The position numbers and the translations under genes were made by a program. Positions 10,441 through 21,884 of a stretch of 64,000 nt of DNA are shown piece by piece; position 1 is the stretch's first letter, and each line of letters opens with the position of its first letter. The notes beneath the pieces were generated by a model. It was given only the letters and a program-made list of their open reading frames with translations. It was not told the origin of the DNA and ran no database searches. The stretch is from Antilocapra americana (taxonomy: Eukaryota > Chordata > Mammalia > Artiodactyla > Antilocapridae), in NCBI GenBank assembly GCA_007570785.1, contig ML661885.1:39130009-39194008 (forward strand). Reading direction: 5' to 3'.

Positions 10441-10717
10441 CTTTTTTTTTAATTTATTTTTATTTGGTGGATAATTGTTTTATAATGCTGTGTTGGCTTC
10501 TGCTGTACAGCAACATGAATCAGTCAGAAGTGTACATATGTCCCTTCCCTCTTGAACCTCTTTCTCACCCCTCTAGGTTGTCACAGAGCACCAGATTAAG
10601 CTCCCTGTGTTATGCAGCAACTTCCCACTAGTTATCTATTTAACATATGGTAATGATATGCTTCCATGCTACTCTCTCAATTCATCCCACCCTCTTCTTC
10701 CCCCACTGTGTCCACAA
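10441..10717 (-). mobile_element. L1 3' end inserted in L1M
   Basis: The poly(T) at 10441-10465, then ATAATGCTGTGTTGGCTTCTG, CAACATGAATCAGTC and CACCCCTCTAGGTTGTC, are the reverse complement of a cetartiodactyl L1 3' UTR of an intermediate-age subfamily. The candidate 7-base TSD ATCTTTT is at 10434-10440 and 10718-10724. The host L1M sequence resumes at about 10735 (CTATTAAATAAGCCATACAAAGAG). Confidence 0.83.
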
Positions 10718-12011
10718 ATCTTTTGGGGAACAGCTATTAAATAAGCCATACAAAGAGTTATACTGAAAGAAAAACTGTGGATGGAACTCTGGAAAATGTT
10801 CAAGTATCCACAATAATATTGGAAAATGAAAATAAAGAAAAAGAAAATAGAGAACAAACAGAAAAAATATATAATGACATACTTTAGCTCAAGACTATCA
10901 TTAAATATAGATAGTCTAAATAAATACTTTATTAGATAGAGATTAACACCGTTGACTAAAAAAATGACTCAACTGTATGATATCTACAAGAAACTACCTT
11001 CAAATATAATAGTATAGAGGGTGAAAGGAAAAAGATGGATATACCCTGCAAACATGAATCAAAAGAAAGAAGGAGTGATTATACTAAAATCAGATAAAGA
11101 AGATTTCGAAGCAAAGAAAATGACCAAGAACAGAGAGAGACATTACATAATGACAAAAGAGTCAAAAAGACAGCAAAGACACATATTTTGCATGCAAATC
11201 CTAAATGTGTACCAAACAACAGAACAAAATATGTAAAACAAAATTGCAAAAGCTGCTAGAATAGACAAATCCACAATGAGAATTGGAAGCCTCAATATAC
11301 CTCTCTCAGCAATTAATAAAACAAATAGAAAACTAGCAGTCATGGAGATGAACACAACATGACCAATCAAGTAGGTCTAGTTTACACTCATAGACTCTAA
11401 CCAACAACAGCAGAAAAGGCACCACAAAATAGATGCCAAGATACACCACAAACCTAAAAACAAGCTTCAATAAAGTTTTTAAAACTAAGATCATAAAGAG
11501 TGTATTTTTCTCTGAATACAATGGAATCAAAATGGAAATCAGTAACAGAGATGACAGGAAATTCTCTAAACATTTGGGAAAAAAACCCCAATAAATTTCC
11601 AAATAATCTGTGGGTCAAAGAGGAAGTTGCAAAGAAATTTAAAAGCAAATACACTGAAGTGAATGAAAATACAATATATCAAAATTTGTGAGACTCAGAA
11701 AGCAGTTCTGAGAGGAAATCTATAGCACTAAATATTTACTTTAAAAAGAGGAAAGTCTCAAATCAATACTCTAAGCTACCATTTCCAGAAATGAATTTTT
11801 TAAAGAAATTATAGGGGGAAAAAAGAGCAAAATAAACCCAAAACAAGCATAAATAAGAACATAATAAAGATAAGATCAGAAATCAATGAAACTGAAAAGA
11901 GAAAAATAATAAGGAAAATAAATCAAGCAAAAAACGGCTTCTTTGAAAAGGGTGACAAAATTGATCAATCTTTAGCAACACTATCAAAGAAAGAGAAGTC
12001 ACATTACCAGC

Positions 12012-12233
12012 ATGCATGCTTGTGTGCTCAGTCGTGCCCAGCTGCTTGCAACCCCACTGCGGCCCACCAGGCTCTGCTGTCCATGGAATTCTCCAGGTAA
12101 GAGTACTGGAGTGGGTTGCCATTTCCTCCTCCAGGGGATCTTCCCAACCCAGGGATAGAATCCTCGGAGTCTCCAGTGTCTCCTGCATTGGCAGGCAGAT
12201 TCTTTACCACTGTGCCATCTGGAAAGTCCCAAA
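12012..12233 (-). mobile_element. Bov-tA SINE inserted in L1M
   Basis: The body (GTGCTCAGTCGTGCCCAGC, CCATGGAATTCTCCAGG, GGAGTGGGTTGCCATTTCC) is followed by the complementary tRNA head (CTCCTGCATTGGCAGGCAG, TTTACCACTGTGCC). The surrounding L1 ORF2 sequence continues on both sides. No convincing TSD was found. Confidence 0.9.
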
Positions 12234-13184
12234 TATCCTGTATCAAAAAGGCGATATCACCATAGTCCTCCTGACATCACAAGAATAGTAAAAGGGTATT
12301 TCAGACGAATAAGGCTACACATACAAGTTTCACAACCAATGTAAAAGGGACCAACTTCCTGAAAAGCACAATGGCAAGTAGTAACACAGTAGAAGATAGA
12401 TAATTTAAATAGCCTTTTAACTAAGGAAATTGAATTAGTTTGGAAACTTGCCAAACAGAAATCTCCAGAAGATTTCACTGGGAAAGTCTACCAAATATTT
12501 AAAGAAGAACAAGCATTAATTCTATAAATCTCTTCCAGAAATGTCAGAGAAGGGAACACTTCTCAATTCACTATAGGAAGCAATTCTCATAACTAAACTT
12601 GAAAAGGACAGTACAACAAGACAACTAGAGACTAATGACTCTCATGAAGATGGATGCAAAGTCCCTTGACAAAATATTGGCAAATAGCATTCAGCAGTCT
12701 ATGAAAACAATGAAGTATTGCGATCAAGTGATGTTTGTTCTAGCAATGCAAAGGTCATTCTGTATGCAATGCAGTCAGTGTCATCTACCGTATGAACAGT
12801 GTAAAGGAAAAGTGTCACAAGTACACTAATTGAAGCAGAAGAATCATTTGACACTATTCAGCACCCATTCATGGGAAAAAAAAAAAAAGGAAAAGCTTTC
12901 AGAAAAATTGGAAGAGAAGGAAACTTTCTAGAATTGATTTTTTAAAAAATCTATGAAAACACCTGCAGCTAACAGCACACTTAACAGTGGAAGACTAAAT
13001 CCTTTCCTCATAAGATTAGGAGCAAGGTAAGAATGCCCTCTTTCACAACTCCTATTCAACATAGTCCTAGAAGTTCTAAACAGTGCAGTCAAGTAAGAAG
13101 AGAAAACAAAAGGCTGATCAGAAAAGAAGAAAGAAAACTATTCAGTCACCATTCATATTATTCTCTTCTGGGATTGTAGGTCAG

Positions 13185-13580
13185 ATGTGTTATCATTTTC
13201 CTATTGTACTGTCTTTTTCTTACTGATTTGTAACGTGTCTCTATATAATCTGAATGCTGGTCTTTTGTTGATTTCACACGTTACAAACTTGTCTCATATA
13301 TTGGCATGTCTTCTGCTTTCCTTATTGTACCTTTTGATAAACAGAAAATCTTGATAGTAGAGCAGGCAAATTTATCAGTTTGTCCTTTGGTGATTAGGTC
13401 TTTTGTGCCTTAAGAACTCTTTCCCCATTTGGAGGTCAGAAGGATGTTCTCCTATATTTCCTTCTACAAGTTTTAACATTTTGCTTTTCACAGCTAAATT
13501 CTTAATCTGTCTGGAATTGATCTTTAGGTGTGGCTCCTCCTTAACTTTTGGCTCGGTAAATTATTCCAACCTTCATGAGA
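13185..13580 (-). mobile_element. L1M ORF2 fragment in inverted orientation
   Basis: The plus strand reads as the complement of distal L1 ORF2: TTGTACCTTTTGATAAACAGAA, CAGTTTGTCCTTTGGTGATTAGG, CTTTCCCCATTTGGAGGTC and CTGGAATTGATCTTTAGGTGTGG follow the order expected. It faces the plus-strand L1M that ends about 20 bases to its left. Confidence 0.7.
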
Positions 13581-14750
13581 GCTCTGTTAATTTTTAGTTC
13601 CAACTTCCCAGCCATGCTGGTTCTGATACTCTGTCTCTAAAAATTGTGTGGCCTTTTTTTGGCAAGCCTCATAATTTTTTCTCAATAGCCAGACATGTTG
13701 TAGTGAGTAAAAGACACTGCTGTAAATAGATTTTCAGTAATGTGGTCATGAGTTTTCAGGGAAAAGAAGTATCTATGCATCCTGTGATCAGGTCTCAGTG
13801 TTTTGGTGAGCCTGTGCCTCTAGACTGCAAACTTCACGAGTGTTTCTCAGCTTTTTCTCCTCACGTACAGGATGGTACAGGATGGCTAGAGTGGGTTGCA
13901 GTTGAGTAGTCCCTTCCCCCATAGCGGATGCCTGGAGGAGTCTGAAGCCGAGTATCTCCTTTCTCCAGGTCAGTGAGGCTCTGAGGATGCACTTGCAGGC
14001 TAGACTCTGGTTAACTAGTTTCCCCTGAGGGCAAGAATGGAGTGCTCTGGCAGATGTCAAAATGCTCTTTTCCCCACTCTGTTCCAGAAGCCTGAGCAGA
14101 CTTTTTGCTGGTATTTACTGTGGGAATCTGGTAGAGCTCCTTGAAGTAAATCTCACAATATTGTAAAGACTGCCCTCCATCATGACTGTGTCCCCCTGGA
14201 GTGTTGAATTCTCAGAGTTGTCCTCATGGAGACCCCAGCAATTGGTCAGTTACAGTTCAGGTTTTCCCTTCCTAGTACAGGGCTTCCTGCGGCGGTTTCT
14301 GCTGGCAAGTCTCTGAGACTTCCTGTATTCCTCTGCTGGTCTCCCCAATCTTGGGTGTAGCGTTTTATGAATCTAAGAAGAGTTGTTGATTTCTATTTGT
14401 TGTTAAGAGAGAGGGGTGACTTCCGAGCTCCTTATACATGGAGCCAGACACCAGATGTCTTCTGCTGTATTTTAATAAATAAGTTAGTGAGAAAGTCTAG
14501 GGGGAAAAACTCATCCATGGCTAAATCTGGGAAGATGGTCAATTCTCCCTCAGGTGGTCTTGAAAGAAATTTTGGTCCAATGACCCTAGGTTTGTTTTTC
14601 TGTAGCCAAGACATTCTTGTCTTAGAAATTTTGCAAGTGCTTGAGTGTTACATGTTAAAAAGCTAAATAAACCAAAAACAGAAGAATGATGAGAGAATCC
14701 CCTCTTGGCATCTTAGCTGTGACTCAGATCATTTAAACAAGCTATTTGTT
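13581..14750. other. Unassigned, possibly repeat-derived
   Basis: About 1.2 kb. The part around 13790-13870 (GATCAGGTCTCAGTGTTTTGGTGAGCC, CTTCACGAGTGTTTCTCAGCTTTTTCTCC) resembles an old mammalian repeat that I cannot name. A 99-codon frame at 14367-14666 (+) has no recognisable homology. Confidence 0.4.
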
Positions 14751-14760
14751 AAAAAGAAAG

Positions 14761-14927
14761 GGAATCAGGAGGGAGGTGGAAGGGGGGCTCTGGAAGGGGA
14801 ACACATGTATACCCATGGCAGACTCATGTCAATGTATGGCAAAACCAACACGATAATGTAAAGAAAATTAAAATAAATAAATAAATAAAATTTAAAAAAA
14901 TAAAATGAAAGTAATGCTTAAAAAAAA
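14761..14927 (+). mobile_element. L1 3' end, short, with TSD
   Basis: The 3' UTR end of a bovid L1: GGAACACATGTATACCCATG, TGTATGGCAAAACCAACACG, ATAATGTAAAG and an A-rich tail. The TSD AAAAAGAAAG lies at 14751-14760 and 14928-14937. Only about 167 bases remain. Confidence 0.9.
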
Positions 14928-14937
14928 AAAAAGAAAG

Positions 14938-15924
14938 CATAAATTTAAAATGCCTGTTTGTACAGTATTCAGAGTATGGATTCTGCTTATGGAGAATAAA
15001 CACAGAGAGTCAAGAACCCTGCGGTTAAGCCTTGATCTGTCATAACCAGATTGGTAAGCCTCTTTGTATAAGGTGTATGTTTAGCTGCACGGAACAAGAC
15101 CCCTTCTGTGGTGGCTTAACAATACAGAGTTTTTTCTCATCTAACAGCCCAGGAGGAGGCAGACAAGGCCCAGTATAGTGGCTTCTCCTTTCAATTTAGT
15201 CTTCCCAGCATGTGGTATACTTGTCACTCCATGGCTGCAAGATATGGCTCCACCTCTAGCATTTTATTGGTGTTTCAGGCATTAGAAGGAGAAGGACGAA
15301 AAGTAAACACCAGAGCCCTTTAATAGAGCTGTTCTAGACACTCTACCTAGTACCTTCAGCTTACATGTCCAGGGCCCAAAGTATTCCACCTGCGCATCCT
15401 TAGCTGTAGTTTAAATTGCTACCCTGAGCAAAATCAAGGTCTAGTTAGAACAAAGAGTAGGCTAGATGTTGGAGAGTTAAGAGCAGTGTCTACCCTGCTC
15501 TCTAAGCTCCTGCCAAAGTTATCTATCTACCTAGCAGGGTTGTTTGAATAACAAGGTGGAAGATATTATGCAAGCACACTTTATACACTATTTATGTGTT
15601 TCATAAACAAAGTGGAAAAATTCTGAACTATTTTCTTGGCAAACATAAAAACATAACGTTAATAGAAAATCTTACTAAATGCAAAGACTTGGGTAATCAT
15701 ATCTCTTGAACCTCAGCTCATTCTCTTTCAGACATCTTTAGATAACCCAAGATCCAGTATTTTCATAGATACACATCCTCAAATACCAATCTTCAGATTA
15801 TTGCTGAACATTGTCATGATGGACATTTGTTGATTTCCTCCAATATTCCTTTCCCCCTTCTCCATTCCTCTTAGTAACCTGAATGCCTTTCCATATGATT
15901 TTTTCTTTGGAACATCCCACTCTT
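14938..15924. other. Unassigned; partly an old mammalian repeat
   Basis: Bases 15090-15420 (CCCTTCTGTGGTGGCTTAACAA ... CATGGCTGCAAGATATGGCTCCACC ... AGGCATTAGAAGGAGAAGG) resemble a widespread ancient repeat with a GGCTGCAAGATGGCTGC consensus, but I cannot name it. The rest shows nothing. Confidence 0.4.
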
Positions 15925-15930
15925 ACCTCT

Positions 15931-16144
15931 GGGTTTCCGAGGTAGAATCAATGCTAAAGAACCTGCCTACAAATGCAGGAGACTCAAGAGACTCAGGGGA
16001 AGATCCTCTGGAGTAGGAAATGGCTACCCACTCCAGTATGCTTGCTTGGAAAATTCCATGGACAGAAGAGTCTGGTGGGCTACAGTCTGTGGAGTCGAAA
16101 AAGAGTCAGACATGACTGAGTGATTGAGAGAGAGAGAGGCTGTC
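15931..16144 (+). mobile_element. Bov-tA SINE
   Basis: The tRNA head is degraded (GCTAAAGAACCTGCC, GCAGGAGACTC). The body is clear: AGTAGGAAATGGCTACCCACT, CAGACATGACTGAGTGATTGA. It ends in a (GA)n tract at 16124-16138. The candidate TSD ACCTCT is at 15925-15930 and 16145-16150. Confidence 0.85.
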
Positions 16145-16150
16145 ACCTCT

Positions 16151-18084
16151 CACAAGGATAAGGCTTGATTAAAGCCATTCAGCAAAGTACAGTGACTGAT
16201 TCAGTGATGGGCAATCAGAATGACTTCAGAGCTTGAGACTGGCTGCATGCTAACACTGCCCTCTTGGAAGATGGATGTGTGATCTTGAACTGCTGAAGTT
16301 ATTTGTTTATACCAAGAGGAAAGGCAACCAGAAGGTGAAGTCACTCTACAGAAAATATCATGCTAAGAGACTCACAGAGAATCAAGAGATATACATAGTG
16401 AAACTCTGTTTTCCTAAAACCAGCCCTACATCCAGGTTTTTCTTCCCCAACTCAATAAACCAAAATATTTTCTTGTTTTGTTATTTGTTTAAGTGAGTTT
16501 GAGCTGGGTTTTCTGTTACATGTAGACAAAAGATTCCTGAATGATAGTTTCTACATATATTCCAGGAAAATTATATATATTACTTTAATATGCTGCTTAT
16601 TGTTTTAAATAATCTGTATTTAAATAATATATTATTTAATGTATTATATATTTATACTTATATACACATATGTATTGATATGCATATGTTTATAAATATT
16701 ATATATATATTTTCTGAAATTTATAGTCATTCCAAGATTAAGGTCATAAGGCCTGAATGTTACTAGAATGCTTGTAATAAATTGCCTGCATGACATCTGT
16801 TTAAAGGATTTTAAGCTCTGCAATAGAAGGATCTGAGTATTGCGCTTTTAGGGACATATCATGTCTATGGTACAAGACTCTCCACTGAGTACTTTGAGAA
16901 AAGACCAATTAGGCTGAGGTCTGTCAGTGTTCTTGTAGGTGTGTTTCCTGTTTCCTGTTTGCAAAGGCAACTACAGAAGAAGTAAAAGTAACAGCCTTAC
17001 ATAAACCGCTTACTGAGCTGTCAAGTGTTCAAGTAAATTATTCATTAATTATGAGTGATCTCGGTTGCAGGGCCAGAGAACTGCCAGCGATCAAATCTGT
17101 TGTTATAGCTGTTGAAGGCTCTGAGACCCGGGACACTGCGTGACTGCATATTGTGAGTTACTTTTTTAACCTCTCAAATGCCTGGGTTTTGGATTGTGTA
17201 AATTATGATTCAGAATGCAAAGATGTTGCATCCTGGTTAAGGTGTTGAGTGTTAAATGTTTTTGCTATTTGGTAAATAGAAAATGCTAGCTTGTATCTGC
17301 CATTAAAGCTTTGTCATGAAGTATGTATTTCCATTTTTAACTCTAGATAAATTTCTGTTATCAAAAACTATTCTACTGTTTTGCTTTTTAAAAAATTCTT
17401 TTCTGTAGTGACTCTGATTAAATAGAAATTTACTTAAAAAAAAAAAACAAACAAACAAGTAGGAGAAGGGATAATGAAATAAAAACCTGACTTGCTTCCT
17501 GGAGAAAAAGACAATAAATATGTGCCCCTCCTTACTTTCCATATCTAGCATTTAGTACAAAAGATTGAAGAGGATATTGTGCAGCAAATAGATGGAATAT
17601 CTTTTAATTCAGAAAAGATTCTTTTGAAGTTCTATTATAGTGTAATGAGGGCAGCAGCACCCTCAATCATGAGTTTCCTGTTAAGATAGGAAGACTATTA
17701 CTTTCCTCCTTGGTTGATGTGGGTCTCAAAAGCTATCTCATTGAATGTTTAGGAAACTGGTTTTTCAGGAAGGGAAATCTATTTATTGACTTATGAATTT
17801 TTTGGACAATTTTCAAAATATATTAATTGCTCCAGATATGAGCCAACCGAGGTTTGTAGACAAGGTAATATGGCTTAAGCCCTGGTAATACATTTTGTGA
17901 CTGTTTGTGAAGAAGGCATGAATACTTACTTGGCCAAATAGTTCTATATGAAGACCAAATGGTGAAGATATTAAAGTGAATGTGGGCCAGAACAGAACTT
18001 TAGTTTGTATTTTGCTGATATTTCAGGGAAGGGAGATAAGTCAATATAAAATGACACTTATATGTATAACATCTGCTATAACTA
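16151..18084. other. Unassigned sequence with an A/T-rich tract
   Basis: About 1.9 kb without a recognised repeat. Bases 16545-16715 are a TATATA-rich tract. Bases 16780-17160 have balanced composition and show no repeat signature, so they are a candidate for cross-species conservation testing. No coding signal was seen. Confidence 0.45.
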
Positions 18085-18208
18085 ATGTTATGAGTTATAA
18101 CATTAACTCATAACATGTTAATGTCAGGAGTATTAATACTCATAGCAAATGTTATGAGTATTAGTAACATACTCATAGCTATGTTACTTAGCTACGAGTA
18201 ACATAGCT
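18085..18208. repeat. Cluster of four inverted repeats (stem-loops)
   Basis: Four perfect inverted repeats lie in 124 bases. Arms 18085-18097 and 18104-18116 are 13 bp with a 6-base loop. A 14-bp palindrome GAGTATTAATACTC is at 18128-18141. Arms 18154-18161 and 18169-18176 are 8 bp with a 7-base loop. Arms 18177-18188 and 18197-18208 are 12 bp with an 8-base loop. They share variants of ATGTTATGAGTA in both orientations, suggesting local duplication and inversion. Function is unknown. Confidence 0.85.
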
Positions 18209-18358
18209 CATCTGGATATAATGAGAAAGCGAAAGTGAAAAGCCTTTCATTTTCAATTTGTATTCCAAATTGAATAAGGCCAGTTCTTTTAACGAAAGCT
18301 ATAGGACAGTAATAAAATATTTGAAGTCCAGCTAGTCAACATCTATTATTTTTTTTCT

Positions 18359-18650
18359 CGTAACATTCGTAACTAAGCCTCCGCGTCAACACATTTCTCC
18401 CGAAGGCCAGGAAAGAATTCTGCCTTCAAGCTCGCAGTGGTCAGGTGGCTTGAGACGCTCTGAAGTACTGATGGGCCACGGCCCTCGACATGGCAGGAAC
18501 CACAGCATTAACCCCTCGGATCTCTGTGGCACCAAGCTAGAGAAAAATAGAGAAGTGTGTACCCCTGCCCCCAAGACAGTAAAGCGCGAGTGTGACCCCA
18601 CATAAGGGCCTTCCCCTTAATGTGAAGGTGTCTGCTACTATGTCTGCTAT
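18359..18650. other. CpG-enriched patch of unknown origin
   Basis: By hand count there are about 13 CpG in roughly 290 bases, well above the surrounding DNA. A 71-codon minus frame at 18386-18601 has no recognised homology. It could be a young retro-inserted sequence, a small regulatory element or a fragment of an unrecognised repeat. It is immediately followed by a CHR SINE that is also CpG-rich. Confidence 0.45.
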
Positions 18651-18675
18651 CGGCCCTCACCAAGCATCCAAGTCT

Positions 18676-18967
18676 CTCTCTTTTAAAAATTTTATGGATT
18701 TACTTATTTATGGCTGCGCTGGGTCTTGGTTGCAGTGCCGGGGCCACCTCTAATTGTGGCAAGTAGGCGTTACCCTTTGGTTGCAGTGTGTGGGCTTCTC
18801 ATTGCAGCGGCTTCTCTGGTGGAGCACGATCTCTAGAGCTCCGGCTCAGCAGTTATGATACATGGGCTTAGTTGCCCCGTGGCATGTGGAATCTTCCTGG
18901 GCCAGGGATCGAACGCGTGTTCCCTACATTGCAAGGAGGATTCTTAACCACTGCACTGCCAGGGAAG
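18676..18967 (-). mobile_element. CHR-type tRNA-Glu SINE, full length
   Basis: The tail side is TTTTAAAAATTTTATGG, then GGCTGCGCTGGGTCTTGGTTGC. The complementary tRNA head lies at the right: GGGATCGAACGCGTGTTCCC, CTTAACCACTGCACTGCC, AGGGAAGTCC. The perfect 9-base TSD TCCAAGTCT is at 18667-18675 and 18968-18976. Confidence 0.92.
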
Positions 18968-19035
18968 TCCAAGTCTGTCTTCTGGGTCTGTGAGCTCAGG
19001 ACCAGGTGATTTCTCACGGCACATTTCCTTCTTGA

Positions 19036-19242
19036 AAGGGTTAGTCACTCAGTCACGTCCAACTCTTTGTGACCCCATGGACTGCAGCCAGCAGGCTCCT
19101 CTGTCCATGAAATTCTCCAGATGAGATTACTGGAGTGGGTTGCCATTCCCTTCTCCAGGAAATCTTCCTAACCCAGCAGTCGAACCCAGGGCTCCTGCAC
19201 TGCAGGCGGATTCTTTACCATCTGAGCCACAAGGGAAGTCCT
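19036..19242 (-). mobile_element. Bov-tA SINE with TSD
   Basis: The body GTCACTCAGTCACGTCCAACT through GGAGTGGGTTGCCATTCCC is followed by the complementary head (CTGCACTGCAGGCGGATTC, ACCATCTGAGCCACAAGGG). The 7-base TSD TTCTTGA is at 19029-19035 and 19243-19249. Confidence 0.92.
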
Positions 19243-19249
19243 TTCTTGA

Positions 19250-20308
19250 GTGAGTGAGCCTCAAATATACTCTACTCCATCTCTGATTTATGCAGAACAA
19301 TGAGAGGCTGAGTTTGTGCCAGAGGTTTGAGGCATCTGCCAGACCCAAAGGAAGAGAATTTGAATAAGAAATTAACTGGAAAGTTCTTGAGGCAGTGAAG
19401 GAACCACTTCCTGCTCAACTACTGTTGGTTTGAGAGGGGAAGGCAAGGCAAGGGTGAGGATGACCCTTGAACAGAGATTAAACTTTCTAAGCTTTCCGAA
19501 AGGATGGCCTATGGTAGCCAACACTGCCCCAATTTCCTGGGCTTTCTGGAATTTTGTTCAAGAATTCCAGACTCTTGTAAAAATCTCCTAGTGACAGAGT
19601 TTCTGACAATAATCAATAGGAAAGATATATGTAAAAACCTATCTGAAAGTGAAGTATATGAATAGACTCTAGGTTTACAATCATTTTTGATTTGCTGCTG
19701 TCTGGGTGTCTCTCTTTATCTCTCTTAGCTAGAATTATTTTGTCTGGATCTCCAAGAAGTTCCTTCTCACACTCTTCCCTAAGACTTCCTTTATGACTAA
19801 CTTCTCAGTTACGTGGATTTTTATTTTTCTGCAGTCTTCTGCACTAAAGACCTCTTTCCTCCTCCTCTTAAAATATGTTATTTTAATCCTCTTAGCCTAG
19901 GAGCTTACTACTTTTTATTTTCAATGTCTCAAAAATCCTCTTTTATTAACAAAATAAACCTTCTTCATCAATAGCATATCTTTTGCTCAGTAGTAGTGAT
20001 GGGGAGAGATTATCTCAGAGCTGAGAGCACAGGATACCATATATCTAGAGGACAATTAAAGTATCCATCCAGATGTTTTCAGATAGAGACAAATATTGAT
20101 CATTCAGATAATTGATTCCCTGCAATGACTTTCCATTCAGTCTTGTTTTTAAGGCCAAAACATCTAATAAAGTCAATGCTTTTTTAGAAAAATAATAGAG
20201 TGTAGATGACTTCTCAGCAATTTTGCAGCAAGTTCTTTGAGTATCACGTAGACTTAGGAAAACGTTGTTTGTAGTAGATAACTGATGATTCCAATTAACC
20301 AAAAAGTA
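19250..20308. other. Unassigned sequence
   Basis: About 1.06 kb without a recognised repeat or coding similarity. Pyrimidine-rich runs occur around 19690-19860. Confidence 0.45.
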
Positions 20309-20510
20309 CAGGTGGCGCTAGTGGTAAAGAACATGCCTGCAATGCAGGAGATGTAAGAGACTTGGGTTCAATCCCTGGCGATCCCCTGGAGAAGGGCATG
20401 GCAATCCACTCCAGTATTCTTGCCTGGAAAATCCCATGGACACAGGAGCCTGGTGGGCTACAGTCCATAGAATCGCAAAGAATTGAACATGATGGAAGCA
20501 ACATAGCATG
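20309..20510 (+). mobile_element. Bov-tA SINE
   Basis: The head GGTGGCGCTAGTGGTAAAGAA and B box GGGTTCAATCCCTGG are followed by the body CACTCCAGTATTCTTGCC, CAGGAGCCTGGTGGGCTACAG. About 10 bases are missing after the B box. No clear TSD was found. Confidence 0.9.
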
Positions 20511-20617
20511 CACGTATGCACTGATTAAGCACCTACTAACTTGAGCCCTAGTGGAGAATGATATAGTATAACATGACTCATATATTTAATAACAGATCAT
20601 GTTCCTAGAAACCTAAT

Positions 20618-21075
20618 TCATTTACCCATTCAGTAAATATTGAGTGCTTTCTGTATTTTAATAGCAGGCATTGTGTTAAACGATGAGGATTTGAATGGAG
20701 AACAAGGCAGGGATGGTTTCTGCCTCCAGTTGCGTGGTGTGAGGATGTTAATCAAATAATTACGGAAATATTCTTTACAAATGTGATCAATACTATGATG
20801 GGGGGAGGAGCACAAAGAAAGATGGGAAACCAAGACTATAAAATAGAGGCACTACATCTAGTTGAAATGGTGATAAAGAAGGCTTCCCTGAAGAAATCTG
20901 AAGAGGTTGACAGTGGGGAGGAGAGTGTTCTAGGTCAAGGCCCTGAGGTGGGAGGGAGCTTGGAGCTTACTGGGAACTGAACCAAGGCCAGTGTTGGTAG
21001 AGAGCAGAGGGAACAAGGTGTGAGGGAAAGCAGAGAGGTGGCAGGGGCAGATCATGAAAGATCTGGTAGAGAATG
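20618..21075 (-). mobile_element. L2 LINE 3' fragment
   Basis: The plus strand reads as the complement of the L2 3' end: AATATTGAGTGCTTTCTGTATT (from TATTGAGCACCTACTATG), then ATTGTGTTAAACGATGAGGA, GAAGGCTTCCCTGAAGAAATC and CAAGGCCCTGAGGTGGGAG, in the expected order. It is ancient and diverged. Confidence 0.7.
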
Positions 21076-21204
21076 AATGAATGCATGGATGCATGCACAG
21101 ACAAATGAACATACCATGGATTAGTCCTGTTATCTCCTGTCATTAGAGTGAAAATAAAAAGGAGTTTGCAACTGTATAATGACTCTGCTATTTGGGAGAA
21201 GGTA

Positions 21205-21345
21205 TTCATTGATTCATTCACCCATTCGGCCAGTAAAAGCAAGAAAAAATTCCCTGTTCATGTGGATCTTAAATTTTAGTTGAACAAGCTGACAATATGC
21301 CAGGAAGCAAATATATAGGTTTTATAGTAATGTTTTGTCTATGAA
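21205..21345 (-). mobile_element. L2 LINE 3' scrap
   Basis: TTGATTCATTCACCCATTC followed by CCCTGTTCATGTGGATCTTAAATTTTAG resembles the complement of the L2 terminus. It is short and diverged. Confidence 0.5.
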
Positions 21346-21553
21346 TAAATGGTGTAAGTGGTCTTTAGATGGAATTTTAAAAATCATTTCAAATATATAT
21401 TGAATTGCAGCTATGTATGGTTATTCCCCTGCTTAGTTGAATAAAGTTATGGCCTCTGGCAGAGCTTGGACCATGCTCAGCACAGGTGTTCTTCGCAATA
21501 CTCAATTTGCAGTCGAAGACTTTGGAGAAATTCCAAGAGAGTAAAATAAGAGA

Positions 21554-21874
21554 AGGAGGGCTTCCCTGGTGGCTCAGTAGTAAAGAATCAGTCTGCCAAC
21601 GCAGGAGACATGGATTCCATCTCTGGTCTTTAGGAAGATCTCACACACTGTGGAGTAACCAAGTCTGCGCATCACGGCTACTGAGCCTGAGCTCTAGATT
21701 CCAAGAGCCACAGCTACTGAAGCCAGAGTGCCTAGAGCCTGTGCTCTGCAACAAGAGAAGCCACTGCAGTGAGAAGCCCAAGCACCACCACTAGAGAGTA
21801 GCCCGCACAGCAGGGAAGACCCTGCACAGCCAACAATAAAAAATAAAAGTTAAGGACACCTCTATCTTAAAAAG
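21554..21874 (+). mobile_element. CHR-type tRNA SINE, full length, with TSD
   Basis: The head GGGCTTCCCTGGTGGCTCAG and GTAAAGAATCAGTCTGCC is followed by the long CHR body with GAGCCACAGCTACTGAAGCC, GTGCTCTGCAACAAGAGAAG, CACTGCAGTGAGAAGCCC and an A-rich tail. The perfect 10-base TSD AAATAAGAGA is at 21544-21553 and 21875-21884. Confidence 0.92.
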
Positions 21875-21884
21875 AAATAAGAGA

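Larger units (their letters stand above)
9360..13165 (+). mobile_element. Ancient L1M LINE, ORF1 to mid-ORF2, interrupted
   Basis: A long plus-strand L1 of old mammalian type. ORF1 C-terminus: the frame at 9696-9932 contains NCQSRILYPVKISFRNEEEI. ORF2 endonuclease: 11021-11236 contains NQKKEGVIILKSDKEDF, and 11500-11691 contains NNLWVKEEV. RT region: 12635-12829 contains MDAKSLDKILANSIQQ. At 13000 the sequence matches the ...ATCAGGAACAAGG... part of ORF2. Stops and deletions are frequent, so it is dead. It is interrupted by an L1 tail (10441-10717), a Bov-tA (12012-12233) and a stretch of unknown origin (about 10289-10433). Confidence 0.88.
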
